Position numbers and translations under genes: made by a program
From: Bacillus methanolicus
GTDB taxonomy: Bacteria; Bacillota; Bacilli; Bacillales; Cytobacillaceae
Direction: 5' to 3'
Length of the DNA stretch: 64,000 bases
Assembly (NCBI RefSeq): GCF_028888695.1
Contig: NZ_PNFF01000001.1
Location: forward strand, 1,311,501-1,375,500
Notes under the pieces: model-generated
Databases searched by the model: none
Seen by the model: the letters and a program-made list of their open reading frames with translations, nothing else
Told to the model about the DNA's origin: nothing
In this document: piece after piece, positions 17,966-26,666 of the stretch
Position numbering within the stretch: the first letter of the stretch is position 1
Layout of the letters: each line of letters opens with the position of its first letter

Positions 17966-18906
17966 CCGGTTTACTTCGGAATGAGCTGATGAAAATTTTC
18001 TCAAAAAAAGCGAGCTGGATTTATATGATCATCATTCTGGCTGCTTGTTTGATCGGCGGAATCATTTATCAAAAGGTAGGTCCTGAGCCAAAGGAAAATT
18101 GGCGGGAAGAAATTGAGGCAGAAATACAGCAACTTGAAAAACAATTAGAAAGTGCTCCTGACGAAGAGAAAGCATGGATCCAAGATCAAATCGAGCAAAA
18201 TCAGCAATATTTGGATAAAAATGTGAATCCAAACGCAAAAAGCAACTGGCATTATATGAACAGCGTCGTAACAGGAATCGCCTCCCTTGTCACGTTATTT
18301 GCCGTCATTGTATGCAGTTCAAATGTATCTGCTGAATTTACTGATGGAACGATTAAGCAATTGTTAATCAGACCGCACAAAAGATGGGCAATTCTACTGT
18401 CCAAATATATTGCTGTACTAATCTACTCCCTGTTGCTTGTACTGACATTGATCGCGTCAGGGTATTTAGTAGGGTTGATTTTATTCGGCAACGGTGATTT
18501 TCATGCAAAAATTTTTGAAATGAGCGTCGACGGGCAGAAAGAAGCGATTGTAAGCACCCAATTCTTTTTAAAAATGCTTTATGACCTGCCTGGTTTATTC
18601 ATCATTACAACCATTGCATTCATGCTGTCAACACTGTTTAAAAGCCAGTCACTTGCAGTCGGTATCGGAATTTTTGTTCTATTTTTCTCTTCCACAGTGG
18701 GGGCGTATATCGTTGTATTAGCCGAAAAATACGAATGGACAAAGTTTTTAATCTTTCCTCACCTGGATTTAACGATCTATGCACTCCAGGATAAAATCCT
18801 TCAGGATATCACTTTGCCGGAATCTTTAGGAATTTTGGCTGTATACTATGTCGTCTTCATCATCATTACGTTCGTCTTTTTCGAAAGAAGAGATATTAGC
18901 ATATAA
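17962..18906 (+). CDS. ABC-2 type permease subunit
   Basis: 314 residues. One membrane segment near residues 20-37 is followed by a large, mostly acidic extracellular coiled-coil loop (EEIEAEIQQLEKQLESAPDE) and then five more segments. This is the ABC-2 permease layout of BcrB/YhcI-like proteins. It overlaps the ATPase gene by four bases, so a 2:2 exporter complex in the membrane is expected. A hairpin follows the stop. Confidence 0.87.
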   Translation: MTGLLRNELMKIFSKKASWIYMIIILAACLIGGIIYQKVGPEPKENWREEIEAEIQQLEKQLESAPDEEKAWIQDQIEQNQQYLDKNVNPNAKSNWHYMNSVVTGIASLVTLFAVIVCSSNVSAEFTDGTIKQLLIRPHKRWAILLSKYIAVLIYSLLLVLTLIASGYLVGLILFGNGDFHAKIFEMSVDGQKEAIVSTQFFLKMLYDLPGLFIITTIAFMLSTLFKSQSLAVGIGIFVLFFSSTVGAYIVVLAEKYEWTKFLIFPHLDLTIYALQDKILQDITLPESLGILAVYYVVFIIITFVFFERRDISI

Positions 18907-18913
18907 ATATTGT

Positions 18914-18953
18914 AAAGGGCCAGACCCCTCCAAAGGGAGTCAGCCCTTTCTTA
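18914..18953 (+). terminator. Hairpin after the ABC operon
   Basis: AAAGGGC pairs with GCCCTTT and the stem continues through GAC..CTCC with GGGAGTC. The stem is strong but only CTTTCTT follows, so the T-run is weak. Confidence 0.6.
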
Positions 18954-19041
18954 AACCAGAATTCGCCGGAGAATTGTATTCAGCGAAGTTGATTTGTGGC
19001 AAGATTCAGACATTTTCTGACCTCAGTAATATAAAATAGTT

Positions 19042-19572
19042 TTATTTGCGAAGGTGTTCGGCAAGGTCGGTTAACGCTTTTTGCAATCTTTCATGAGCTT
19101 CAGAATCTAACTCATACTGATTATCTTCAATCCGTTCAACTTGGGTATCCAGCGTGTAGACACCATTCAAAATGGTTGTTGCTCCCAATGCAGACAAGAC
19201 CGGTTTTAATGCATAATCAATCACGAGAAGATGTCCGAACGTTCCTCCAATAACGAGAGGCAATATGATTTTATTTGCAAGTCCTTTTTGCGGAAGCAAG
19301 TCTAAATATGTTTTTAACACTCCCGTAAAGGACGCCTTATAAACAGGTGTTAACACGATGACAGCGTCGGCACTTTCTACTTTCTTATTTGCTATTGCGA
19401 TTTCAGGACTATCGAATTTTCCGTAAATTAAATCTTCCGGAGGCAACTCTCGCACTTTGATTTGCTCAAACTCGATCTGTTCACGGGTCAAAAAAGCTAC
19501 AACCTCCTGTTCAATTCCGTTCAATCTTGAATTTACTGATGTTGCCCCTGAAATAATAACTGCTTTTGCCAA
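19042..19572 (-). CDS. ssuE: NADPH-dependent FMN reductase, SsuE type
   Basis: TTG 19572 is taken as the start because AAGGAG lies nine bases upstream and the SsuE fold begins there (AKAVIISGATSVNSRLNG); the frame's earlier ATG at 19611 has no such site. The 176-residue protein has the flavodoxin-like phosphate loop SGATSVNSR and the LTPVYKASFTGVLKTYLDLL motif. SsuE supplies reduced FMN to two-component monooxygenases that release sulfur from organosulfur compounds. It is last in a SAM-riboswitch operon with yezD and a FbpA-like gene. The likely partner monooxygenase lies at 22812-24200 under a second SAM riboswitch. Confidence 0.88.
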   Translation of the reverse strand: MAKAVIISGATSVNSRLNGIEQEVVAFLTREQIEFEQIKVRELPPEDLIYGKFDSPEIAIANKKVESADAVIVLTPVYKASFTGVLKTYLDLLPQKGLANKIILPLVIGGTFGHLLVIDYALKPVLSALGATTILNGVYTLDTQVERIEDNQYELDSEAHERLQKALTDLAEHLRK

Positions 19573-19614
19573 AAAGCTCCACTCCTTATTTGATAAATTT
19601 TGAAAAATCATTGC

Positions 19615-19785
19615 TTATTTCTTTACTTCAAGTTTCTTATTTTTCACAAGCGGAAACCGTTTCTTTTCGGTAATATCGATTTGTGTAATATCACTATCAT
19701 GTACGGTGATCACCACACAGCCATACTCCAGTTTGTCCAGCGATGACAGTATATATTTGATTTTCTCTTCATTTAATTGTTTCAT
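19615..19785 (-). CDS. yezD: YezD-family small protein (DUF2292)
   Basis: A 56-residue protein read from ATG 19785 (MKQLNEEKIKYILSSLDKLE, then YGCVVITVHDSDITQIDITEKK). This matches the YezD/DUF2292 family, small proteins often found beside sulfur-assimilation genes in Bacilli. GGGGG lies a few bases upstream. Function is unknown. It sits between the FbpA-like gene and ssuE under one SAM riboswitch. Confidence 0.82.
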   Translation of the reverse strand: MKQLNEEKIKYILSSLDKLEYGCVVITVHDSDITQIDITEKKRFPLVKNKKLEVKK

Positions 19786-19830
19786 AAAAGCCCCCTTAAT
19801 AAGATATTATTGACACATGTAAGTCTAATT

Positions 19831-19983
19831 TCAACCATTATTCTTTAAATCACGGTATTCTTTCTCAAGTTCCGATAAAGTCAGCTCATTCAAAAATTGA
19901 AGATCTCCAATATAGCGGCCTGAGTTAACCAAGAACGAAATCAGAAAACCTTTCCTCTTTTTGATTGTTTCATGTAAAATCAT
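19831..19983 (-). CDS. FbpA-like small basic protein
   Basis: A 50-residue protein read from ATG 19983 (MILHETIKKRKGFLISFLVN, then GRYIGDLQFLNELTLSELEKEY). The LxELTLSELEKEYR ending is typical of the Fur-regulated basic protein FbpA family. The AGGAGG site is rather far (about 13 bases), and an eight-codon reading frame starting at ATG 19996 lies between, ending inside this gene, so translational coupling is possible. Unlike B. subtilis fbpA, it is controlled here by a SAM riboswitch and no Fur box is visible. Confidence 0.65.
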   Translation of the reverse strand: MILHETIKKRKGFLISFLVNSGRYIGDLQFLNELTLSELEKEYRDLKNNG

Positions 19984-20127
19984 TGATATAAAACATTCCT
20001 CCTTTTATGGTTATTTTCAACCCATCAAGGACTGAAAATATTTTCTTCGGGCTCCAATAGCAACAAATTTCTGAACGATTTGTTTCATTAATTCTAAGAT
20101 ATCCAATATAAATAGTCGGTTTTATTT

Positions 20128-20284
20128 TCAAAAATAAAACCTCTTCTTGGATAAGAAGAGGTGAAAGAATGCAATCTTTTTGCTCTTCTTATCTTTCAAG
20201 CTTTCGCTTGCTGGAATTGGCACAGTACTTTTAAGTCTGTTGCCGAGGCTTCACCGGGCCAGTCCCTCCACCTCTCTTGATAAG
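20128..20284 (-). promoter_or_regulatory. SAM-I riboswitch (S-box) with terminator
   Basis: The minus-strand aptamer spans 20284-20188. P1 is CTTATC/GATAAG. Conserved S-box blocks are AGAGAGGTGGAGGGACTGG, GTGAAGCC, CGGCAAC and GTGCCAATTCCAGC. Downstream is a terminator hairpin CCTCTTCTT/AAGAAGAGG (20140-20161) with a T-rich tail. High SAM would terminate before the FbpA-like, yezD and ssuE genes. Confidence 0.95.
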
Positions 20285-20465
20285 AATTCATATGAAACTA
20301 TTATACTGTATAAACAAAACATGGTGTCATAATGGGAAAGTTCCCATCCAGTTCATGAACTTTATTTGATATTAATTTAAACCATGGCCAACAATACTGT
20401 CAATATAATTTTTTAAAAAATTTTGAATTGGTAAAAAAGAAATGGCAGCCCGTTATTTTGTTCGA

Positions 20466-21413
20466 TTATTCCCATTTTACATTCGTTTTTTCGGCTTCAT
20501 TTATTGTCAGCTGAAAGACATCAGGCCGAGAATAATGACCATTCACATCAAAATCGAAACGGCTTTTAACAATGTCTTTTAAATCTAAATCCGCAATAAG
20601 TATATCTTCTTTTCCGTATACCGGTCCAACGATATATTCACCGAGCGGACCAATAATAGCACTTCCTCCGTTGCTCATGATCTCCGGTTCTGACTCCAAT
20701 TCATCATAGCAGGCCAAATCTGTCGGGTACATATCTTTTGTCACAAATTGATTGCATGATAAAACAAAACATCTGCCTTCCAGGGCAATATGCCTAATCG
20801 TAGATTGCCAAACTTCTCTTGCATCAGCAGTTGGCATAAGATAGATTTCAACGCCCTTGCTGTACATTGCCATCCGGGCAAGCGGCATATAATTCTCCCA
20901 ACAGATCAAACCGCCCATTTTACCTATTGAAGTATCAAATACAGGAAGAGTGCTTCCATCTCCCTCTCCCCATATAATTCTTTCTGAAGCAGTCGGTTTA
21001 AGTTTACGATGTTTTCCTAACAGCGTACCGTCCGGACCGAAATAAAGTACCGTGCAATAAAGGGTGCCGGATAATTGTTCTTTTTCAATCACTCCAATAA
21101 CAAGATACACGCTATTATCTTTTGCAATGGAACCTAATATTTCCGTTTCTTTACTAGGAACGAAGATCGAATTTTCCCAATACCGATACCAATCTTCCCG
21201 TCCTTTTTTCGACCGGCTCCCTACCACCGTTCCAAATGTCATTCCTCTCGGATAGGCCGGAATATACGCTTCCGGAAATAACACTAATTTTGCTCCCTTC
21301 TTAGCAGCATCAGTGGTTAACAATCGGACTTTTTCAATGGTTTTATAAAGGTCCATAATAACAGGTGATGCTTGTACAACGGCAACTCTTACTTGATTAT
21401 TCATGCTTTCCAT
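20466..21413 (-). CDS. Nitrilase-family C-N hydrolase
   Basis: 315 residues with the full catalytic triad: E in LFPEAYIPAYP (near 48), K in KHRKLKPT (near 136) and C in GGLICWENYMP (near 170). The CWE motif and the GAG-free length match true nitrilases (nitrile to carboxylic acid plus ammonia) better than ureidopropionases or amidases. ATG 21413 follows GGAG at nine bases. It lies just upstream of the S-box operon on the same strand, but the riboswitch falls between it and those genes, so it is a separate unit. The substrate is unknown. Confidence 0.87.
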   Translation of the reverse strand: MESMNNQVRVAVVQASPVIMDLYKTIEKVRLLTTDAAKKGAKLVLFPEAYIPAYPRGMTFGTVVGSRSKKGREDWYRYWENSIFVPSKETEILGSIAKDNSVYLVIGVIEKEQLSGTLYCTVLYFGPDGTLLGKHRKLKPTASERIIWGEGDGSTLPVFDTSIGKMGGLICWENYMPLARMAMYSKGVEIYLMPTADAREVWQSTIRHIALEGRCFVLSCNQFVTKDMYPTDLACYDELESEPEIMSNGGSAIIGPLGEYIVGPVYGKEDILIADLDLKDIVKSRFDFDVNGHYSRPDVFQLTINEAEKTNVKWE

Positions 21414-21690
21414 TCAGAACATCTCCAATCAATTTTATGTATAACAACCTTTCAGCATTTCAATAGGGAATTCGTTGTTTAATTATTTTCCATAAATTCA
21501 ATTTTTTGAATTTTGATATCATTTTACAATTCCACCTGACACATTTCAACAAAATTGCCTTCCATTAGTTTTCTCACTAGAGTTTAAGAAGGCTATTATT
21601 CTATAAAACATAATGCCAATCTAGTAAACAAGAACTTTCTTACATTGATGAACAGGAATACACTGTTGCAACATAGAATAATTATATAAA

Positions 21691-21885
21691 ACGTACATGA
21701 GTTTTAAACTCCCAGCGCTAACATGGAAGTAGTTTTCATTATAAAACAGAACCAACATAATAAGGCGGTGTGAGCGAAGCAAAGCACTAAATATTTACAA
21801 AGCTAAACAAGTATTTTGCTAAAGATAAGTTGGCAGTTCTATCTTTGTTAGCGTAGCTCCGCCCCTTTTCCACAAAAAAAGAGAA
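21691..21885 (+). repeat. ~190-bp intergenic repeat, copy 3
   Basis: The most regular copy. GAGTTTTAAACTC is a perfect palindrome near its left end. CGCTAAC (left) pairs with GTTAGCG (right), and the pairing extends imperfectly through about 15 bases. GGCGGTGTGAGC can pair with GCTCCGCC. It ends about ten bases before the start of the DUF3891 gene, so it would form most of its 5' leader. The rest of 21414-21690 shows no gene. Confidence 0.78.
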
Positions 21886-21896
21886 GGGGGTATCAC

Positions 21897-22664
21897 ATGA
21901 TTGTCTATGAAAGAGAAAGTGATTTTGTCATGGTGACCCAGGATGATCATGCAAGAGTCTCAGGTGAATTTGCAAAAGCTTGGCGGAACGAATATTTTGT
22001 TGCATTGGATCGAAAAGAAGATGTAGAGCTTGCTGTTTTTGAACATGACCGGGGATGGATCGATCTTGATGAAACACCGTTTTGGAATGACGAAAAACGG
22101 CTGCCCTTCTCCTTCCGTGATTTTCCGTTAACCCCTAGGTTTGTTTTTTATAAAAAAGGCATTGACGAAGTTGAAAGCAAAAATAAATATGCTGCATTAT
22201 TGTGCAGTTTGCAATATACGACCTTGTTTGAAATGATTCAAGACGATTCCGTACCGGCTTTTTTGTACTCTGAATACGAGAGGCAGCAAAGACTCATCAA
22301 TGATTTGAATCTAACACATCACTCTTCACAGGAAATGATCAAATTCCATTTACAAGTCCTTCGCTTTTGCGATGATCTATCTTTATATATTTGTATGCAT
22401 GAACCGATGGTACATCATACTGCTTCGGAATGGTTTGCTGAAGGATTCAGCCAACGATTTTCTTTCTTTAATCATGAAAAAATCACTTTCGAATGGGCAG
22501 AAAAAGAAAAAATAATCCTTTCTCACTTTCCATTTTCTTCTGAAGTTGTTGTAAAAGTGCCATTAAAAGAAGTCAAAAAAGCAGATATAGCGAATTACGG
22601 CATTGCAAAAGCGTACAAACACACACCGAAAAAAGAACGAGTGGTTCAATTCGTACCTAAATGA
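21897..22664 (+). CDS. DUF3891 family protein
   Basis: 255 residues, beginning MIVYERESDFVMVTQDDHAR and carrying FEHDRGWIDLDETPFWN. These are hallmark stretches of DUF3891, a soluble protein family of Bacilli with no known function. The conserved histidines in TQDDHAR and EHDRGW and the later FCDDLSLYICMHEP suggest an HD-like metal site, but this is only inference. GGGGG lies upstream of the ATG. The repeat copy makes up its leader. Confidence 0.75.
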   Translation: MIVYERESDFVMVTQDDHARVSGEFAKAWRNEYFVALDRKEDVELAVFEHDRGWIDLDETPFWNDEKRLPFSFRDFPLTPRFVFYKKGIDEVESKNKYAALLCSLQYTTLFEMIQDDSVPAFLYSEYERQQRLINDLNLTHHSSQEMIKFHLQVLRFCDDLSLYICMHEPMVHHTASEWFAEGFSQRFSFFNHEKITFEWAEKEKIILSHFPFSSEVVVKVPLKEVKKADIANYGIAKAYKHTPKKERVVQFVPK

Positions 22665-22742
22665 ATATAGTCACAACTGGCTGTTGGAACATTTGAAAGC
22701 GGTTGCAATTATTTAAACTAGATCCAAGCTAATGTTTAGGTG

Positions 22743-22790
22743 CCTCTTCAGCAAGCAAAAGGCTGTGCAATCCTTCACTTGTTGAAGAGG
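22743..22790. other. Inverted repeat between convergent genes
   Basis: CCTCTTCAGCAAG pairs with CTTGTTGAAGAGG (13 positions, one mismatch) around a 22-base loop. No T-run follows on the minus strand and only a loose one on the plus strand, so it may be a weak bidirectional terminator. Confidence 0.5.
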
Positions 22791-22811
22791 AATATTTTGC
22801 TTCTTTTCCGT

Positions 22812-24200
22812 TTAGTTATTAACAGTGATCCTTCTATATTGGCTGCCAGGATGATCTTCTGGCAATAAACTGCTTCCATGGTCAAAGAGCTTTTGCCTTA
22901 ATGTACCATTTTTATATTCTGTTTTGTAAAGGCCTCTCTTTTGCAGGATTGGCACGACTAAATCGATAAAATCCTCAAGGCTTCCCGGTGTAACAAGGTG
23001 GTTTAGGTTAAATCCGTCAACACCGGATGCTTCAAAATGATATTGAATGGCGTCTGCTACTTCTGTTGGATTTCCGACAATCACTTGCTCCCTGTCAATA
23101 TTTTCGAGCCTGGAAAGTGCTTCACCGATTTTTAGTTTTTTCGATGCATCCTTTGTTAAGGATGCTGCCTTATAATGTCCGTGTTCTGTTGGTTTAAACT
23201 CAAAAGGCTGATCCAAATCTGATTTTTCATATTGCGACAAATCATAACCGCTCGCCCCGCCAAATTGCGCTTTTGCTGCATCCGGGCTCCAAAGGCGGTT
23301 TAATTCCTGATATTTTTGCTCCGCTTCCTCAGTGGTTTCGCCCACAATAACTGTAAGGAAAGAAAACACTTTAATATTGTCAGGGTTCCGGCCATATTTT
23401 TCGGCACGTTTCTTAATATCTTCTGTATAGAACCTGATCCTCTCCGGAGTTGGACCTCCCACAAATACACATTCCGCATGCTTCGCAGCAAATTCCCTTC
23501 CCCGTTCAGATACCCCGGCCTGATATAGTACTGGCGTACGCTGCAGAGAAGGTTCACTTAAATGCGGGCCCTCTACATGAAAAAATTCTCCAGAATGGTT
23601 GATTTCATGGACTTTTGCAGGGTCTACCAAAACTCCATTCTTAACATCCTCTATGACAGCCCCATCTTCCCAGCTTGATTCCCATAATTTATAACAAACC
23701 TCCAAATACTCATCCGCTATATCATAACGCCGGTCATGTTTGATCATCTCATGCAGACCGAAATTCCTTGCTGCATTAGGCAGATAGGAAGTAACAACAT
23801 TCCACGCGATTCTTCCTTTCGTCAAATGGTCCAACGTAGAAAAACGTCTTGCATGGGCAAAAGGAGGTTCATATGTCGTACTAACCGTAAAAGCAAACGA
23901 TAAATGTTTTGTCACGCTTGCCATAACCGGGATCACAAGTGCAGCGTCAATTAAAGGAATTTGCATACCATCACGTATGGACGGTTCCTTGCTTTGTTTA
24001 TATGTATCATAGACTCCCAATACATCGGCAAAAAAAACAGCATCAAACTTTCCCCGTTCTAACAGCTTAGCCATTTCAATCCAATAATCAAGTTCTTTGT
24101 AACGTCTCTGCCTTTTGCTTTCCGGATGTTTCCACAGCCCATGAGAATTATGCATCGCACTTGTCATTTCAAAGGCATTCAAAATAATTTGTTTTCCCAA
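22812..24200 (-). CDS. LLM-class FMN-dependent monooxygenase (DszA/NtaA/SnaA type)
   Basis: 462 residues in the bacterial luciferase-like fold. Blocks include ARTLERGKFD-like LLERGKFDAVFFADVLG (near 47), TTYEPPFAHARRFSTLDHLT, GRIAWNVVTSYLPNAARNFG and the C-terminal GSLEDFIDLVVPILQKRGLY. These follow DszA and related sulfone or nitrilotriacetate monooxygenases, which use FMNH2 from a separate reductase. SsuE at 19042-19572 is a plausible partner. TTG 24200 follows GGGGAG. A SAM riboswitch precedes it, which implies a sulfur-scavenging role; the substrate is unknown. Confidence 0.88.
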   Translation of the reverse strand: MGKQIILNAFEMTSAMHNSHGLWKHPESKRQRRYKELDYWIEMAKLLERGKFDAVFFADVLGVYDTYKQSKEPSIRDGMQIPLIDAALVIPVMASVTKHLSFAFTVSTTYEPPFAHARRFSTLDHLTKGRIAWNVVTSYLPNAARNFGLHEMIKHDRRYDIADEYLEVCYKLWESSWEDGAVIEDVKNGVLVDPAKVHEINHSGEFFHVEGPHLSEPSLQRTPVLYQAGVSERGREFAAKHAECVFVGGPTPERIRFYTEDIKKRAEKYGRNPDNIKVFSFLTVIVGETTEEAEQKYQELNRLWSPDAAKAQFGGASGYDLSQYEKSDLDQPFEFKPTEHGHYKAASLTKDASKKLKIGEALSRLENIDREQVIVGNPTEVADAIQYHFEASGVDGFNLNHLVTPGSLEDFIDLVVPILQKRGLYKTEYKNGTLRQKLFDHGSSLLPEDHPGSQYRRITVNN

Positions 24201-24255
24201 TATCTTCTCCCCGCTTTCGATTCATTTTTACTGTGTCGTTTACCATCTGACTAAA

Positions 24256-24411
24256 TAAAAAACCCCTTCTTTGAAAAAAGAAGAGGTTCATGATTGAAAC
24301 TCACTTCTTTTCTCATCTTTCAAGCATTTTGCTTGCTGGAATTGGCACAGTACTTTGAAAAGCCTGTTGCCGAAGTTTCATCGGGCCAGTCCCTCCACCT
24401 CTCTAGATAAG
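24256..24411 (-). promoter_or_regulatory. SAM-I riboswitch (S-box) with terminator
   Basis: The minus-strand aptamer spans 24411-24312 with P1 CTTATCT/AGATGAG and the S-box blocks AGAGAGGTGGAGGGACTGG, CGATGAAAC, CGGCAAC and GTGCCAATTCCAGC. The terminator AACCTCTTCTTT/AAAGAAGGGGTT plus TTTTTT follows at 24256-24288. It controls the monooxygenase gene. It is highly similar to the copy at 20188-20284. Confidence 0.95.
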
Positions 24412-24673
24412 AAAACGAAGATCTATTAAGTTGCAATAAAAATTTTGATGCACGTATATTCCCAAATATTCTATAGATTTTGTTGGTTTTTAATTTAAAC
24501 GATTCTTAATAAACTGTCAATATTAATTTGTAAAATTTAAAAAATTTATAAAAAGTCGGTTTAAGAATATTCAATTTTCAACTGGAGCTAATTTATTTCT
24601 AGTTATTATCGAATTCAATTTGATAAACTGCAACCTAATTATGATACAATAGTGATCAAAGGAGGTGAGAAAA

Positions 24674-25264
24674 ATGACAAAGAAAATTTTAGGAGATATT
24701 TTAAAAGAGCTTCAATCGCTGAAGGCTGATATTACTGAGTTGAAAGATGGACAACATAGAATTGAAACGAAGGAACTAAAAACCATAAGATCAGACATCA
24801 CAGTGTTGAAGCAAGGACAAACTGAGATGAACGCTGACATTTCTGAGTTGAAGCAAGGACAAATCGAAATGAGGTCTGATATTGCCCAGCTTAAAGAAGG
24901 ACAACATCGATTGGAGCAAGGGTATACTGAACTGAAGTCTGATGTTGCCGAGTTAAAAGAAGGACAACTTAGATTAGAGCAAGGCTATAATGAATTGAAG
25001 TCTGATGTTGTCGAGTTAAAAGAAGGACAACATAAACTGGAGCAAGGACAAATTGAATTAAAATCTGATTTTGCCTTGCTAAAAGAAGGACAACATAGAT
25101 TGGAACAAGGACATATAGAATTGAAGTCTGATGTTGCCCAGCTTAAGGACGGACAACTTCAACTGGAAAAAGGTCAAGATGAGATCAAAGATACTTTGAG
25201 ACACTTTGCGACTTTGACGATTGAGAACTTTACGAACTTAGAAAAGAACTTAGAATGGCAGTAA
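24674..25264 (+). CDS. Repetitive coiled-coil protein, probable frameshift at the 3' end
   Basis: ATG 24674 sits eight bases after AAAGGAGG. The 196-residue product is almost entirely a repeated 21-residue unit, such as LKEGQHRLEQGYTELKSDVAE, present about five times, with more diverged units at the start. Leucines recur every seven residues, so a long parallel coiled coil is expected. No signal or membrane segment. Past the stop, another frame reads MAVNEIKSDVEDIKRQTN to a stop at 25311, which continues the helical pattern; a single-base loss near 25250 probably cut the end. Function unknown. Confidence 0.75.
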   Translation: MTKKILGDILKELQSLKADITELKDGQHRIETKELKTIRSDITVLKQGQTEMNADISELKQGQIEMRSDIAQLKEGQHRLEQGYTELKSDVAELKEGQLRLEQGYNELKSDVVELKEGQHKLEQGQIELKSDFALLKEGQHRLEQGHIELKSDVAQLKDGQLQLEKGQDEIKDTLRHFATLTIENFTNLEKNLEWQ

Positions 25265-25417
25265 ACGAAATTAAATCGGATGTGGAGGATATTAAACGAC
25301 AAACAAATTAGAAGATCACTGTTACAAGACAGGATTTTATCCACATGTCTATCTTACGAGATTTCCTCTGGTTGAATTCGTTATTAACCCATACCTGCTT
25401 AATCCCTTTTGCAAAAT

Positions 25418-25447
25418 AAAAAAATGAGCCAATGTTTTGGCCCATTT
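25418..25447 (-). terminator. Terminator of the queCDE operon
   Basis: On the minus strand AATGGGCC pairs with GGCTCATT, followed by TTTTTT, eleven bases past the queE stop. Confidence 0.85.
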
Positions 25448-25458
25448 CAAAAAGTGTA

Positions 25459-26187
25459 CTAAACACCTCGTTTATTACCCCAAACATACGTATGCAATTG
25501 CGGGAGAACTTTCACATTTTTTAAGTCAGAATCCATCATAACTTTGTTGATAAGCCATTCATATTTTCCTAAAAGATAGGAAACTAGTTTTTGATTTTCG
25601 GTCGAAGTAATGTCTTCATTTCCCACCTGCAAAAAGAATGAGACATCAGGGTATCTTTGATGAACTTTCTTCGCATATTCATAATCTTGATCATCAAAAA
25701 CGACGATCTTCAAACTAATATTCTGAGAAGAATTTTTTCGGTCTAAGTTTTTTATGATCATATCAAGTACGTCAAAATCGGTGACCATGTTTGAGCTTGG
25801 CGGTTTCGGTGAAAGTGTTAATTCATCAATATAAAAGAACCAATCTTGCCACTTGCTTCCTTGTGTTTCTAAACAAATTTTGATGTTATTCTCTTTTAAA
25901 AGCTGAATCAAGGATCGTAAATTTTTTAATAATGCCGGATTGCCGCCTGAAATTGTTACAAACGAAAAACCATCCCCGCCAAGCTTTTTAAGCTCAGACC
26001 AAATTTCTTCAGCTTCCATTTGCCTCACTAAATCCTTGCCTGTTCCGTCCCACGTAAATGAAGAATCACACCAGGAACATGAATAATCACAACCCGCAGT
26101 TCTTACAAACATTGTTTTTTGTCCAATCACCATTCCTTCTCCTTGGATGGTAGGACCAAATATCTCCATGACCGGGATTTTACTCAA
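25459..26187 (-). CDS. queE: 7-carboxy-7-deazaguanine synthase QueE
   Basis: A radical-SAM enzyme of 242 residues. TTG 26187 overlaps the queD stop and is preceded by GGGAG, so the longer open frame from 26247 is not used. It has PTIQGEGMVIGQ and the three-cysteine cluster motif CDYSCSWCDSSF near residue 30, then TISGGNPAL. QueE converts carboxytetrahydropterin from QueD to CDG, the third step of preQ0 synthesis for queuosine. Last gene of queC-queD-queE. Confidence 0.95.
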   Translation of the reverse strand: MSKIPVMEIFGPTIQGEGMVIGQKTMFVRTAGCDYSCSWCDSSFTWDGTGKDLVRQMEAEEIWSELKKLGGDGFSFVTISGGNPALLKNLRSLIQLLKENNIKICLETQGSKWQDWFFYIDELTLSPKPPSSNMVTDFDVLDMIIKNLDRKNSSQNISLKIVVFDDQDYEYAKKVHQRYPDVSFFLQVGNEDITSTENQKLVSYLLGKYEWLINKVMMDSDLKNVKVLPQLHTYVWGNKRGV

Positions 26188-26662
26188 CTTCCATCCACTC
26201 CCGTCTAGCTTCCGCATAACTGGTAGGAGTTTCATAAAGCCGCACAAACTCCACTCTGGCCCCGAGATATTTTTGCTGTCTGTCTTCTTTTTCCAACGCT
26301 TCTTTCATTTTTTCAAAAATCCAGACGACCATGTTTTCTGCAGTCGTATTCATAGGCGGAAGTGTTTCATTTAAGTATTTATGATCAAGATAAATTTCAA
26401 TTTCCTGTTTCCAAATATCCTTTATATCACTGAAATCAATCAGTAATCCTCTTTCGTCCACATATCCGCTCAAGCCAAAGATAACTTTATACGTATGGCC
26501 GTGAAGATTTTTGCATTTGCCTTCATAACAATGCAAATGATGAGCTGAATCAAAGGTAAATTCCTTGCTGACAAGGACACGCTTCGAATGGTACTTTAAC
26601 TGATCGCGGCGGATATCTTCATCTATTTTTTGGAGTTTATCAACAATTCGAAAACCGTACAT
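26180..26662 (-). CDS. queD: 6-carboxytetrahydropterin synthase QueD
   Basis: 160 residues with the PTPS fold. Zinc histidines are in FDSAHHLHCYEGKCKNLHGH (near residue 38), which also holds the catalytic cysteine, and the later catalytic glutamate region VRLYETPTSYAE is present. It makes carboxytetrahydropterin from dihydroneopterin triphosphate. It starts four bases after the queC stop and overlaps queE by eight. Confidence 0.95.
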   Translation of the reverse strand: MYGFRIVDKLQKIDEDIRRDQLKYHSKRVLVSKEFTFDSAHHLHCYEGKCKNLHGHTYKVIFGLSGYVDERGLLIDFSDIKDIWKQEIEIYLDHKYLNETLPPMNTTAENMVVWIFEKMKEALEKEDRQQKYLGARVEFVRLYETPTSYAEARREWMEVE

Positions 26663-26666
26663 TGTT

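Noticed and set aside
20466-21413. Nitrilase as part of the SAM-riboswitch operon
   Set aside because: The riboswitch and its terminator lie downstream of the nitrilase, so they cannot control it.
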